NCBI RefSeq assembly: GCF_001864835.1
Contig: NZ_MJGI01000005.1
Coordinates: forward strand, 1 to 40,883
Reading direction: 5' to 3'
Length of the DNA stretch: 40,883 bases
Origin: Curtobacterium sp. MCBA15_001
GTDB lineage: Bacteria > Actinomycetota > Actinomycetes > Actinomycetales > Microbacteriaceae
Below are positions 25,373 through 39,156 of this stretch, piece by piece. How positions within the stretch are numbered: the first letter of the stretch is position 1; each line of letters begins with the position of its first letter. The notes under the pieces are model-generated. The model was not told the origin of the DNA and did not search any database. It worked only from the letters and a program-made list of their open reading frames with translations. Both the position numbers and the translations under genes were made by a program.

Positions 25373-25406
25373 GAAGCCCCCGATCCGTCCGCGGACCGGG
25401 GGCTTC
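25373..25406 (+). terminator. Terminator after rplT
   Basis: A 15-bp stem with one mismatch (25373-25387 / 25392-25406, GAAGCCCCCG arm), 4-nt loop, 11 nt after the stop. Confidence 0.88.
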
Positions 25407-25431
25407 GTGCATGCGGGCACCCGACGGCTGC

Positions 25432-25437
25432 GACACT
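25432..25437 (+). promoter_or_regulatory. -10-like box GACACT, leaderless promoter
   Basis: GACACT ends 7 nt before the GTG at 25444, matching the leaderless spacing seen elsewhere, though the hexamer is weaker. Confidence 0.4.
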
Positions 25438-25443
25438 GGTGCC

Positions 25444-26292
25444 GTGACTGATCTCCTCGAGAACCCCCGTGCCGGCCGCGTCAAGGCCGTCGCCGCCCTG
25501 TCCAAGAAGGACCAGCGTGCCGAGACGGGGCTGTTCCTGCTCGAGGGCCCGCAGGCCGTGCGCGAGGCGATCGCGTACGCCCCCGAACTCCTCCGCGAGC
25601 TCTACGTCACGCCGACGGCCGCCGAGCGGTACGACCTGCACGACGCTCCGGTCGACACCTGGTTCGTCACCGAGCAGGTGCTCGCGGCGATGGCTGACAC
25701 GGTCACCCCGCAGGGCGTCGTCGCGGTCTGCCAGCAGTTCCCGACGTCGGTCCGGCAGGTCTTCCCCGACCCCGGTGCGACCGGGTTGGAGGCTCGGGTC
25801 GACCCCGCCACGGACCGTCCGTTGCCGGGACTGGTCGCGATCCTCGAGGAGGTCCGGGACCCGGGCAACGCCGGCACCATCATCCGCGCCGCCGACTCCG
25901 CCGGCGCCGACGCCGTCGTCCTGACCGGTCGGAGCGTCGACCCGTACAACCCCAAGGTCGTCCGGTCCACCACGGGGTCGCTGTTCCACGTGCCGGTGTC
26001 CGTCGGGGTGTCGCTGCAGGACGCGGTGGCGCGGGCGAAGGCCCTCGGCTACACGGTGCTCGCTGCGGACGTCTCCGGCGACGACCTCCCCGTGGTGCGC
26101 GCTGAGGGGCTGCTCGACGGCCCGACCGCGTGGGTGTTCGGGAACGAGGCCCGTGGCCTCACGCCCGATGACCTGGCCATGGTCGACCGTGCCGTGAAGG
26201 TCCCGATCTACGGCGCTGCCGAGTCGATGAACCTGGCCACCGCGGCGTCGGTCTGCCTGTACGAGTCGGCGTTCGCGCTCCGCACCGTCTGA
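25444..26292 (+). CDS. TrmH/SpoU-family RNA 2'-O-methyltransferase
   Basis: A 282-residue SPOUT methyltransferase that uses S-adenosylmethionine to methylate a ribose in rRNA or tRNA. It has an N-terminal substrate-binding domain (about 1-110). The knotted catalytic domain follows, with motif 1 DPGNAGTIIRAADSAG (139-154), motif 2 WVFGNEARGL and motif 3 IYGAAESMNLATAASV. The start is GTG at 25444, with a -10-like box 7 nt before it and no Shine-Dalgarno. Its place between rplT and pheS is conserved in actinobacteria. The modified nucleotide is not known. Confidence 0.92.
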   Translation: MTDLLENPRAGRVKAVAALSKKDQRAETGLFLLEGPQAVREAIAYAPELLRELYVTPTAAERYDLHDAPVDTWFVTEQVLAAMADTVTPQGVVAVCQQFPTSVRQVFPDPGATGLEARVDPATDRPLPGLVAILEEVRDPGNAGTIIRAADSAGADAVVLTGRSVDPYNPKVVRSTTGSLFHVPVSVGVSLQDAVARAKALGYTVLAADVSGDDLPVVRAEGLLDGPTAWVFGNEARGLTPDDLAMVDRAVKVPIYGAAESMNLATAASVCLYESAFALRTV

Positions 26293-26368
26293 GTCCTCCA
26301 CATCGATGGGGCGCTGGCCGTCACTCCACCGTCTGCGCGGTACAGGAGGGCGGTATGCCACAGGCCGG

Positions 26369-26374
26369 TAGGCT
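26369..26374 (+). promoter_or_regulatory. -10 box TAGGCT of pheST with overlapping inverted repeat
   Basis: TAGGCT ends 9 nt before the pheS GTG. CGGTAG (26366-26371) and CTACCG (26378-26383) form a perfect 6-bp inverted repeat across the -10 box and the predicted start site. It may be an operator or coincidence. Confidence 0.45.
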
Positions 26375-26382
26375 TGGCTACC

Positions 26383-27422
26383 GTGTCAGAACCTCTCGAG
26401 ATCAGCGAATCGGCCGTCGCCGACGCGGTCGACGCTGCCCTTGCCGCAGTCCGCGCCGCCACGACGGTCGCCGAGCTCAAGCAGGCCCGCGCCGAGCACA
26501 CGGGTGAGCAGTCGACGCTCGCGCGGATGAACGCCTCGATGCGCAGTGTCCCGCCGGAGCAGAAGGCGCAGGCGGGCAAGCTCGTCGGACAGGCCCGCGG
26601 ACGGGTCAACGGCGCCGTCGCCGAACAGGAGTCGGTGCTCGCCGTGGCCGAGGAACGTGCGCGCCTCGACGCCGAGCGCGTCGACGTCACCGCACTGCCG
26701 TCGACCCGGACGCCCGGCTCGCGGCACCCGCTGTCGCTCCTCAACGAGACCGTGGCCGACATCTTCGTCGGCATGGGGTGGGAAGTGGCGGAGGGCCCCG
26801 AGCTCGAGCACGAGTGGTTCAACTTCGACGCGCTGAACTTCGACCAGGACCACCCCGCGCGGGCGATGGCCGACACGATCTTCGTCGAGCCCGTCGACCG
26901 GCACCTCGTGATGCGCACGCACACGTCTCCGGTGCAGGTGCGGTCCCTGTTGTCGCGCGACCTGCCGCTGTACGTCATCGCTCCGGGCCGCGTCTACCGC
27001 GCCGACGAGCTCGACGCCACACACCTGCCGGTCTTCACCCAGGTCGAGGGCATCGCGATCGACAAGGGCCTGACCATGGCGCACCTGCGTGGCACGCTCG
27101 AGCACTTCGCGCGGGCGATGTTCGGCGCCGAGGCACAGATCCGCCTGCGCCCGAACTACTTCCCGTTCACCGAGCCCTCCGCCGAGATGGACGTGTGGCA
27201 GCCGAACGCCAAGGGCGGCGCACGGTGGGTCGAGTGGGGCGGGTGCGGCATGGTGAACCCCAACGTCCTGCGCTCCGCCGGCATCGACCCGGACGAGTAC
27301 CAGGGCTTCGCGTTCGGCATGGGCATCGAGCGGACGCTGCAGTTCCGCAACGGCCTGAACGACATGCGTGACTTCCTCGAGGGCGACATCCGCTTCTCGC
27401 AGCAGTTCGGAACGGTGGTCTG

Positions 27423-27423
<1 letters not shown>
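26383..27423 (+). CDS. pheS: Phenylalanyl-tRNA synthetase alpha subunit
   Basis: A 346-residue catalytic subunit of the alpha2-beta2 PheRS, which activates phenylalanine and charges tRNA-Phe. The N-terminal coiled-coil (about 1-105) is followed by the class II core. Motif 1 region is HPLSLLNETVADIFVGMGW, motif 2 is GRVYRADELDATHLPVFTQVEG and motif 3 is AFGMGIERTLQFRNGL. Length is standard. I chose the GTG at 26383 because a -10 box lies 9 nt upstream; a TTG three codons earlier is the alternative. The stop TGA overlaps the pheT ATG by one base, coupling the two subunits. Confidence 0.96.
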
Positions 27424-29915
<2,492 letters not shown>

Positions 29916-29990
29916 TCCCACTGGGACCGACTCGCCCGGGGCCGCCGCCTCCGATCTCTCGACGAACAGTCCGACCAAAGGTGGAATCCC

Positions 29991-31088
29991 ATGTCCGTAT
30001 CCGTCGCCGTGGCGGGAGCCAGCGGCTACGCGGGCGGTGAGTTGCTGCGCATCCTCTCCGCCCATCCCGAGTTCGACGTCAGGACGGTGACCGCGTTCTC
30101 GAACGCGGGGCAGCCGCTCATCGCGACGCAGCCGCACCTCCGCTCGCTGTCGCACCTGACCCTGGTCGAGACGACGGCGGAGAACCTGCGCGGGCACGAC
30201 GTCGCGTTCCTGGCCCTGCCGCACGGGCAGTCCGGTGCCGTCACGGCCGAGCTCGACGCGGACACCCTCGTCGTGGACTGCGGCGCCGACCACCGGCTCA
30301 TCGACCCGGCCGCATGGGAGACCTTCTACGGCGGCGAGTACTTCGGCGCGTGGACCTACGGCCTGCCCGAACTGCTGCACGCGGCACCGGCTCCGGGCTC
30401 GGCGGACGAGTGGCGCGACGTCGACGACATCGTGGCGCAGAGCCGTCAGCGTGCCGAACTCGCCGCGACCAAGCGGATCGCGGTGCCCGGGTGCAACGTG
30501 ACGGCGATCACGCTCGGCATCCAGCCCGGCGTGCAGGCGGGGTTGGTGCAGTCGGACGACATCGTCGCCGTGCTGAGTGTCGGCCCCTCGGGCGCCGGCA
30601 AGAAGCTCGCCCCGACCTACCTCGCCGCCGAGATCATGGGGTCGGCCAGCGCGTACGCCGTGGGCGGCACCCACCGGCACGTCCCCGAGATCCAGCAGAA
30701 CCTGCGCTCGGCCGGCGCCTCGGACGTGACGATCTCGTTCACGCCCGTGCTGGTGCCGATGTCGCGCGGCATCCTCGCCACCACCACCGCCAAGCTGGCT
30801 CCGGGCGTCAGCGCCCGTGACGTCCGTCTGGCGTGGGAGCAGGCCTACGCGGACGAGCCGTTCGTGCACCTGCTGCCCGAGGGCGAGTTCCCGCGGGTCG
30901 CCGACACGATCGGCGCCAACACGGCCCTGGTCGGCATCGCCGTCGACGAGGCCGCCGGCCGGGTCGTCGCGATCACGGCCCTCGACAACCTCGCCAAGGG
31001 GACCGGCGGCGCCGCGGTGCAGTCGGCCAACATCGCACTCGGGTTCCCCGAGACCCTCGGCCTCAGCGTGGACGGAGTCGCACCGTGA
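29991..31088 (+). CDS. argC: N-acetyl-gamma-glutamyl-phosphate reductase
   Basis: A 365-residue NADPH-dependent enzyme that reduces N-acetylglutamyl phosphate to its semialdehyde, the third step of arginine synthesis. The Rossmann loop [13 protein letters not shown] begins at Ala8, the catalytic thiol is Cys168 in VPGCNVTAI, and HRHVPEI carries the conserved histidine. Slightly longer than average because of an insert near 132-160. AAAGGTGG is well placed before the ATG. First gene of the argCJBDF cluster; its stop overlaps argJ (GTGA). I could not find a convincing ARG box in the 75-bp upstream gap. Confidence 0.97.
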   Translation: MSVSVAVAGASGYAGGELLRILSAHPEFDVRTVTAFSNAGQPLIATQPHLRSLSHLTLVETTAENLRGHDVAFLALPHGQSGAVTAELDADTLVVDCGADHRLIDPAAWETFYGGEYFGAWTYGLPELLHAAPAPGSADEWRDVDDIVAQSRQRAELAATKRIAVPGCNVTAITLGIQPGVQAGLVQSDDIVAVLSVGPSGAGKKLAPTYLAAEIMGSASAYAVGGTHRHVPEIQQNLRSAGASDVTISFTPVLVPMSRGILATTTAKLAPGVSARDVRLAWEQAYADEPFVHLLPEGEFPRVADTIGANTALVGIAVDEAAGRVVAITALDNLAKGTGGAAVQSANIALGFPETLGLSVDGVAP

Positions 31089-32302
31089 CCGACGTCAGCA
31101 ACACAGACCAGACCGACCCGGGCCTCCTGGCGATCGGCGACGCACAGGGCGTGACCGCGGCGGCGGGCTTCCGTGCGGCGGGAGCGACCGCCGGACTCAA
31201 GGCGAGCGGTACCCCCGACGTCGCGCTCGTCGTCAACGACGGGCCGCAGGCCGCGGTCGCCGCGGTCTTCACGAGCAACCGCGCCCAGGCCCACCCGGTG
31301 ATCTGGTCGCGCCAGGTCGTCGGCGACGGCGTCGCGCGGGCGGTGTTCCTGAACTCCGGTGGCGCCAACTGCTTCACCGGTCCCTTCGGGTTCCAGACCA
31401 CCCACATGACTGCCGAGGCAGTCGGCGACGCCCTCGGCATCGGTGCCGGTGACGTCGTCGTCTGCTCGACCGGGCTGATCGGTGTCGGTGACCAGACCTT
31501 CCGCGACCACGTGCTGCACGGCGTCGGTCTGACGAAGGACGCGCTGAGCGAGACCGGTGGTCCCGACGCTGCGACCGCGATCATGACGACCGACACGCGC
31601 GCCAAGCAGTCGGAGGTCACCGAGGACGGCTGGACCGTCGGTGGCATGGCGAAGGGGGCGGGCATGCTCGCGCCGGGGCTCGCCACGATGCTCGTCGTGA
31701 TCACGACGGACGCGCTCCTGGAGTCCGATCAGCTCGACCAGGCGCTCCGGGCGGCCACCCGGGTCACGTTCGACCGCGTCGACTCCGACGGCTGCATGTC
31801 GACGAACGACACCGTCGTGCTGATGTCCTCCGGCGCCTCGGGTGTGACGCCCGAGGTCGGCGACTTCCAAGAAGCCCTGACGGCCGTGTGTGCCGACCTC
31901 GCACGCCAGCTCCAGCAGGACGCCGAGGGCGCCAGCCACGACATCGCGATCCACGTCGTCGGCGCGGCGAGCGAGGACGACGCTGTCACGGTCGGCCGGA
32001 GCGTCGCCCGGAACAACCTGTTCAAGGCGGCCGTGTTCGGCAACGACCCGAACTGGGGCCGGGTCCTGGCGGCGATCGGCACCACCGACGCCGAGTTCGA
32101 CCCGTACGCGGTCGACGTCTCGATGAACGGCGTGCGGGTGTGCCACGCGGGTGCCCCGGACCGCCCGAGCGACGAGGTCGACCTGACCCCGCGGGACACC
32201 GACGTGCGCATCGACCTCGGGGTGGGACCGTTCGCGGCCACCATCCTGACGAACGACCTGACGCACGACTACGTCCACGAGAACAGCGCGTACTCCAGCT
32301 GA
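31085..32302 (+). CDS. argJ: Glutamate N-acetyltransferase / amino-acid acetyltransferase
   Basis: A 405-residue enzyme that moves the acetyl group from N-acetylornithine to glutamate, recycling it; some ArgJ proteins also use acetyl-CoA. The proenzyme cuts itself before the nucleophilic threonine, here Thr201 in [14 protein letters not shown], giving alpha and beta chains. SGGANCFTG and [13 protein letters not shown] are conserved active-site segments. The start is GTG at 31085, overlapping the argC stop, with GGAG about 8 nt upstream. The TGA stop overlaps the argB ATG by one base. The presence of argJ implies the cyclic route, so no argE is needed. Confidence 0.97.
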   Translation: MTDVSNTDQTDPGLLAIGDAQGVTAAAGFRAAGATAGLKASGTPDVALVVNDGPQAAVAAVFTSNRAQAHPVIWSRQVVGDGVARAVFLNSGGANCFTGPFGFQTTHMTAEAVGDALGIGAGDVVVCSTGLIGVGDQTFRDHVLHGVGLTKDALSETGGPDAATAIMTTDTRAKQSEVTEDGWTVGGMAKGAGMLAPGLATMLVVITTDALLESDQLDQALRAATRVTFDRVDSDGCMSTNDTVVLMSSGASGVTPEVGDFQEALTAVCADLARQLQQDAEGASHDIAIHVVGAASEDDAVTVGRSVARNNLFKAAVFGNDPNWGRVLAAIGTTDAEFDPYAVDVSMNGVRVCHAGAPDRPSDEVDLTPRDTDVRIDLGVGPFAATILTNDLTHDYVHENSAYSS

Positions 32303-33327
32303 TGGCCGACGACAGCACCTTCTCGAAGGAAGCAGCGCACGAGCTCGCGACCGTCAAGGCCGCGACCCTGATCGAGTCCCTGCCGTGGCTCAAGCGGTTC
32401 TCCGGCAAGATCGTCGTCGTCAAGTTCGGTGGCAACGCCATGGTGAACGACGATCTCAAGCGCGCCTTCGCCGAGGACATGGTCTACCTCCGCTACGCCG
32501 GCCTGCACCCCGTCGTGGTGCACGGCGGCGGACCGCAGATCTCCGCCGCACTCAAGGAGCAGGGCATCCAGTCCGAGTTCCGCGGCGGCTACCGCGTGAC
32601 CACGACCGAGGCGATCACCGTCGTCCGCGACGTCCTGGCCGGCGAGGTCAACCGCGAGATCGTCGACCTGATGAACGAGCACGGCGCCGGGATCGGCGTC
32701 GGGGTGTTCGGCGACGGCGGCTCGTTGTTCACCGGCGAGAAGAAGGGCGTCGTCGTCGATGGCGAGCACTTCGACCTCGGCCACGTAGGCGACATCACGC
32801 ACGTCGACCCGTCCGGGGTCCTCGACGCGATCCGAGCGAACCAGATCCCCGTCGTGTCGAGCATCGCGATCGACGACGCGCACCCGGACCAGGCGCTCAA
32901 CGTGAACGCCGACGCTGCCGCAGCGGCGCTGGCGATCGCCCTCGGTGCGTCGAAGCTCATGATGCTGACCGACGTTCCCGGGCTCTACCGCAACTGGCCG
33001 GACCGTGACTCGATCATCGACCTCATCGCGGTCGAGGAGCTCCGCGAGCTGCTGCCGTCGCTCGAGTCGGGGATGATCCCGAAGATGACCGCGTGCCTCG
33101 ACGCCGTGGTCGGCGGGGTCGGCGGCGCCACGATCATCGACGGCCGCATCCCGCACTCGATCCTGCTCGAGGTCTTCACGCTGCGTGGCGCGGGCACCGA
33201 GGTGATCCCGGACCCGAGCCGACGTACCGAGAACCAGAACACCCACGCCGAGATCGGCCGACGCGGCCCCGCGAGCCCGATCCAGCACCCGGAACACGCA
33301 GACGACACGAAGGGGAACGCACGGTGA
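32302..33327 (+). CDS. argB: Acetylglutamate kinase
   Basis: A 341-residue cytosolic kinase that phosphorylates N-acetylglutamate, usually the step inhibited by arginine. Amino-acid-kinase features are KIVVVKFGGNAM (36-47), VVHGGGPQI with the substrate-binding glycines, and ALNVNADAAAAALA near the ATP site. The N-terminal helix (SKEAAHELATVKAATLIESLP) is the type seen in arginine-sensitive hexameric enzymes, so feedback control is likely. A 35-residue charged tail follows the core. The ATG overlaps the argJ stop, and the stop overlaps the argD GTG. Confidence 0.96.
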   Translation: MADDSTFSKEAAHELATVKAATLIESLPWLKRFSGKIVVVKFGGNAMVNDDLKRAFAEDMVYLRYAGLHPVVVHGGGPQISAALKEQGIQSEFRGGYRVTTTEAITVVRDVLAGEVNREIVDLMNEHGAGIGVGVFGDGGSLFTGEKKGVVVDGEHFDLGHVGDITHVDPSGVLDAIRANQIPVVSSIAIDDAHPDQALNVNADAAAAALAIALGASKLMMLTDVPGLYRNWPDRDSIIDLIAVEELRELLPSLESGMIPKMTACLDAVVGGVGGATIIDGRIPHSILLEVFTLRGAGTEVIPDPSRRTENQNTHAEIGRRGPASPIQHPEHADDTKGNAR

Positions 33328-34592
33328 CCACCGAGACGCAGACCGCAACCTGGAACGACCGGTTCGGGGCGTCGCTCATGCGATCCCTGACGCCGCCGAA
33401 GATCATGCTCGAGCGCGGCCAGGGCTGCCGTGTGTGGGACGTGGAGGGCAACGAGTACCTCGACTTCCTGGCGGGCATCGCCGTCAACTCCCTCGGCCAC
33501 GCCCACCCGGCGCTGGTGGACGCGATCGCCGACCAGGCAGCCAAGCTCGTGCACGTCTCGAACTACTTCGCGACCCCGCCGCAGCTCGAACTCGCCGAGC
33601 GGCTCAAGCGGATCTCGGGCGCCGGGGACGCCGGCCGCGTGTACTTCGGCAACTCCGGAGCCGAGGCGAACGAAGCCGCCTTCAAGCTCGCGCGCCTGAA
33701 CCGCGGCGCCGACGGGCGGAAGACCCGCATCCTGGCGTTGCAGCAGGCCTTCCACGGCCGGACCATGGGCGCACTCGCACTCACCGGCAAGCCAGCGCTG
33801 CAGGAGGACTTCCTGCCGATGATCCCGGGTGTCGAGCACATCGAGACCTCGATCGAAGCGCTTGAGCACGCGATCGACGACACCGTCGCAGCGATCATCA
33901 TCGAGCCGATCAAGGGCGAGGCCGGCGTCGTCGACCTGCCCGAGGGCTTCCTCGCCGCCGCGCGTCGTCTGACCGAGGAGCACCACGCGCTGCTGATCCT
34001 CGACGAGATCCAGACCGGCGTCGGTCGCACGGGTTCGTGGTTCGCGTTCCAGCAGCAGGGCATCGTCCCCGACGCCATCACGGTCGCCAAGGGCATCGCC
34101 GGCGGCTTCCCGATCGGCGCGCTCGTGACCTTCGGGTGGGCGTCCGACCTGTTCTCCGCCGGTCAGCACGGCTCGACCTTCGGCGGCAACCCGCTCGGCA
34201 CCCGCGTCGCGAACGCGGTCCTCGCCGAGATCGAGGACGCCGGCCTGGTCGAGTCCGCCGTCGCCAAGGGCGAGCGCATCCGCACCGGCATCACCGCGTT
34301 CGCGTCGCCGCTCGTGGCCGAGGTCCGGGGGAGCGGCCTGCTCATCGGCGTCGGTCTGCACCGCCCGGTGGCCGCAGCGATCGCCGCCGCGGCGCTCGAG
34401 CGCGGCCTGATCGTGAACGCCCCGAACGAGTCGAGCCTGCGCATCGCGCCGCCGCTCATCGTGTCCGATGCCGAGGTCGACGAGTTCCTGTCGATCCTCG
34501 CCCAGAGCATGGCGGCCGTGCAGGACGCCCACCAGACCGTGCCGCACGCCCCCCAGGCCGTGCAGGACGCCCACCAGGAGACCTCCGCATGA
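33324..34592 (+). CDS. argD: Acetylornithine aminotransferase
   Basis: A 422-residue PLP enzyme (class III aminotransferase) converting N-acetylglutamate semialdehyde to N-acetylornithine. NSGAEANEAAFKLAR binds the PLP phosphate, LILDEIQTGVGRTG contacts the ring, and Lys256 in VAKGIAGGFPIGA forms the Schiff base. The start GTG overlaps the argB stop. The protein ends in three 7-residue repeats (AVQDAHQ, TVPHAPQ, AVQDAHQ), an extra tail absent from ordinary ArgD, encoded by the tandem repeat at 34515-34577. The stop overlaps the argF ATG (ATGA). Confidence 0.96.
   Translation: MTTETQTATWNDRFGASLMRSLTPPKIMLERGQGCRVWDVEGNEYLDFLAGIAVNSLGHAHPALVDAIADQAAKLVHVSNYFATPPQLELAERLKRISGAGDAGRVYFGNSGAEANEAAFKLARLNRGADGRKTRILALQQAFHGRTMGALALTGKPALQEDFLPMIPGVEHIETSIEALEHAIDDTVAAIIIEPIKGEAGVVDLPEGFLAAARRLTEEHHALLILDEIQTGVGRTGSWFAFQQQGIVPDAITVAKGIAGGFPIGALVTFGWASDLFSAGQHGSTFGGNPLGTRVANAVLAEIEDAGLVESAVAKGERIRTGITAFASPLVAEVRGSGLLIGVGLHRPVAAAIAAAALERGLIVNAPNESSLRIAPPLIVSDAEVDEFLSILAQSMAAVQDAHQTVPHAPQAVQDAHQETSA
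34515..34577 (+). repeat. 21-bp tandem repeat in the argD 3' end (3 units)
   Basis: Units 34515-34535 and 34557-34577 are identical; the middle unit 34536-34556 is diverged. It encodes a heptapeptide repeat tail. Confidence 0.85.
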
Positions 34593-35599
34593 CCCGTCAC
34601 TTCCTCCGGGACGACGACCTCACCCAGGCCGAGCAGACGGCGGTCCTCGACCTCGCAGTCCGCATGAAGCAGGACCGCTGGGGCGCGAAGCCGCTGGCCG
34701 GCCCGCAGAGCGTCGCGGTCATCTTCGACAAGTCGTCGACCCGCACCCGCGTGTCCTTCCACGTCGGCATCAGCGACCTGGGCGGCAGCCCGCTCATCAT
34801 CTCGACGGCCAACAGCCAGCTCGGCGGCAAGGAGACCCCCTCCGACACCGCCCGCGTGCTCGAGCGGATGGTGTCGGCGATCGTCTGGCGCACCTACGGC
34901 CAGGCCGGGCTCGAGGAGATGGCCGCCGGCACGACCGTCCCCGTGGTGAACGCCCTGTCCGACGACTTCCACCCCTGCCAGCTGCTGGCCGACCTGCTCA
35001 CCATCCGTGAGCACCGGGGTGAGCTCGCGGGCCAGACCATCGCGTTCGTCGGCGACGGCGCCTGCAACATGGCGCAGTCCTACCTGCTCGCGGCGGCGAC
35101 CGCGGGCATGCACGTCCGGATCGGCTCACCGGCGGAGTTCAGCCCCGCCGCCCAGGTCGTCACGGACGCCGAACGCCGCGCCGCCGAGACCGGTGGGTCC
35201 GTCCTCGTCGTGACCGACCCGGTGGCGGCGGTCGCCGGCGCCGACGTCGTCGTGACGGACACCTGGGTCTCGATGGGGAAGGAAGACGAGAAGCAGCAGC
35301 GACTCGACACCTTCAAGGACTACCGCGTGGACGACGACCTCATGGCCCATGCGGCCGACGACGCCGTCTTCATGCACTGCCTGCCGGCCGACCGCGGCTT
35401 CGAGGTCACCGCCGAGGTGATCGACGGCCCGCGCAGCATCATCTGGGACGAGGCGGAGAACCGTCTCCACGCCCAGAAGGCCCTGCTCACCTGGCTGCTC
35501 GCGGCGAACACCGCGACCACGGCGACCGCGACCACGGCGACCGCGACCACGGCTACCGCGACCGCGACCGCGGCCACCGCAACCGCCGCCACCAACTGA
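34589..35599 (+). CDS. argF: Ornithine carbamoyltransferase
   Basis: A 336-residue enzyme joining carbamoyl phosphate to ornithine to give citrulline. Carbamoyl phosphate binding is shown by STRTR (50-54) and HPCQ; ornithine binding by the HCLP motif and the SMG loop ([10 protein letters not shown]). After the normal family C-terminus ([13 protein letters not shown]) comes a tail of about 27 residues made almost only of Ala and Thr, encoded by a 15-bp tandem repeat. Family members usually end within a few residues of WLL. The ATG overlaps the argD stop. In many actinobacteria argR follows argF directly; here a 46-bp gap leads straight to argG. Confidence 0.96.
   Translation: MTRHFLRDDDLTQAEQTAVLDLAVRMKQDRWGAKPLAGPQSVAVIFDKSSTRTRVSFHVGISDLGGSPLIISTANSQLGGKETPSDTARVLERMVSAIVWRTYGQAGLEEMAAGTTVPVVNALSDDFHPCQLLADLLTIREHRGELAGQTIAFVGDGACNMAQSYLLAAATAGMHVRIGSPAEFSPAAQVVTDAERRAAETGGSVLVVTDPVAAVAGADVVVTDTWVSMGKEDEKQQRLDTFKDYRVDDDLMAHAADDAVFMHCLPADRGFEVTAEVIDGPRSIIWDEAENRLHAQKALLTWLLAANTATTATATTATATTATATATAATATAATN
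35510..35554 (+). repeat. 15-bp tandem repeat in the argF 3' end
   Basis: Three units of ACCGCGACCACGGCG (35510, 35525, 35540; the last with one change) followed by degenerate ACCGCG units to about 35595. Each unit is five codons, so copy-number change would keep the frame. Confidence 0.9.
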
Positions 35600-35645
35600 C
35601 CGCCGCCACCACCCACTGACCCCCACACCCCCTAGGAGAAGACCC

Positions 35646-36842
35646 ATGGCAGACCGCGTCGTACTGGCGTACTCCGGAGGCCTCGACACCTCCGTCGGCA
35701 TCGGCTGGCTCAAGGACGCCACCGGCAAGGACGTCGTCGCACTGGCGGTCGACGTCGGCCAGGGTGGCGAGGACATGGACGCCATCCGTCAGCGTGCGCT
35801 CGACTGCGGTGCGGTGGAGTCGGTCGTCATCGACGCGAAGGACGAGTTCGCGGACGACTACCTGGTCCCGGCGCTCAAGGCCAACGCGCTCTACCAGAAG
35901 CGCTACCCGCTCGTCTCCGCGCTGAGCCGCCCGCTCATCGCGAAGCACCTCGCCCTGACGGCCAAGCAGCTCGGTGCGGACAGCGTCGCGCACGGCTGCA
36001 CGGGCAAGGGCAACGACCAGGTCCGGTTCGAGGCCGCCGTCGCCGCGATCGCGCCCGACCTGACCAGCGTCGCTCCGGTCCGCGACCTCGCGCTCACCCG
36101 CGACAAGGCCATCGTCTACGCGCAGGAGCACGACCTGCCGATCCTGCAGAGCAAGAAGTCGCCGTACTCGATCGACCAGAACGTCTGGGGTCGCGCGGTG
36201 GAGACCGGGTTCCTCGAGGACCCGTGGAACGCCCCGATCGAGGACCTCTACGCCTACACGCAGGACCCCGCGATCCCGCGCGACGCCGACGAGGTGACGA
36301 TCACGTTCGAGCAGGGCGTCCCCGTCGCCATCGACGGCCAGCGCTTCAGCGTCCTGAAGATCGTCCAGGAACTGAACGCCCTCGCCGGCAAGCACGGCGT
36401 CGGCCGCATCGACGTGGTCGAGGACCGCCTGGTCGGCATCAAGTCGCGCGAGGTCTACGAGGCCCCGGCCGCGATGGCACTCATCGCCGCGCACGAGGAG
36501 CTCGAGAGCCTGACCCTCGAGCGTGACGTCAACCGCTACAAGCGCGGCGTCGAGTCCGAGTGGGCCGACCTGGTCTACGACGGACTGTGGTTCGGCGGGC
36601 TCAAGCGCTCGCTCGATGCCTTCATCGACGACACCCAGCAGTACGTGTCGGGCGACATCCGCCTGCAGCTGCACGGTGGCCGCGCGACCGTCACCGGTCG
36701 TCGCAGCGAGCAGTCGCTGTACGACTTCGACCTGGCCACGTACGACACGGGCGACACGTTCGACCAGTCGCTGTCCAAGGGCTTCATCGAGATCTGGTCG
36801 CTCCCGTCCAAGATCTCGGCCCGCCGCGACCTGGCGAACTAG
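35646..36842 (+). CDS. argG: Argininosuccinate synthase
   Basis: A 398-residue cytosolic enzyme that condenses citrulline and aspartate with ATP to argininosuccinate. The N-type ATP pyrophosphatase loop AYSGGLDTS is at 8-16. [14 protein letters not shown] and [13 protein letters not shown] are the citrulline/aspartate-binding segments. Length is standard. AGGAGAAG is correctly spaced before the ATG. A 46-bp gap separates it from argF, the first gap in the otherwise overlapping cluster. A strong hairpin follows before argH, so argH may partly depend on read-through or its own promoter. Confidence 0.98.
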   Translation: MADRVVLAYSGGLDTSVGIGWLKDATGKDVVALAVDVGQGGEDMDAIRQRALDCGAVESVVIDAKDEFADDYLVPALKANALYQKRYPLVSALSRPLIAKHLALTAKQLGADSVAHGCTGKGNDQVRFEAAVAAIAPDLTSVAPVRDLALTRDKAIVYAQEHDLPILQSKKSPYSIDQNVWGRAVETGFLEDPWNAPIEDLYAYTQDPAIPRDADEVTITFEQGVPVAIDGQRFSVLKIVQELNALAGKHGVGRIDVVEDRLVGIKSREVYEAPAAMALIAAHEELESLTLERDVNRYKRGVESEWADLVYDGLWFGGLKRSLDAFIDDTQQYVSGDIRLQLHGGRATVTGRRSEQSLYDFDLATYDTGDTFDQSLSKGFIEIWSLPSKISARRDLAN

Positions 36843-36857
36843 CCGCAACCTGGCTGA

Positions 36858-39106
<2,249 letters not shown>

Positions 39107-39144
39107 CGGACCTGCACCGCGCCTCCAGGGCGGGCACCCGCCGG

Positions 39145-39150
39145 TACGAT
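39145..39150 (+). promoter_or_regulatory. -10 box TACGAT, leaderless tyrS promoter
   Basis: TACGAT ends 7 nt before the GTG at 39157; no Shine-Dalgarno fits between them. Confidence 0.55.
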
Positions 39151-39156
39151 GGCCGG

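Noticed and set aside
26374..26376. TTG three codons upstream as the pheS start
   Set aside because: The GTG at 26383 fits the -10 spacing rule seen at other genes; TTG starts are rarer. Not fully excluded.
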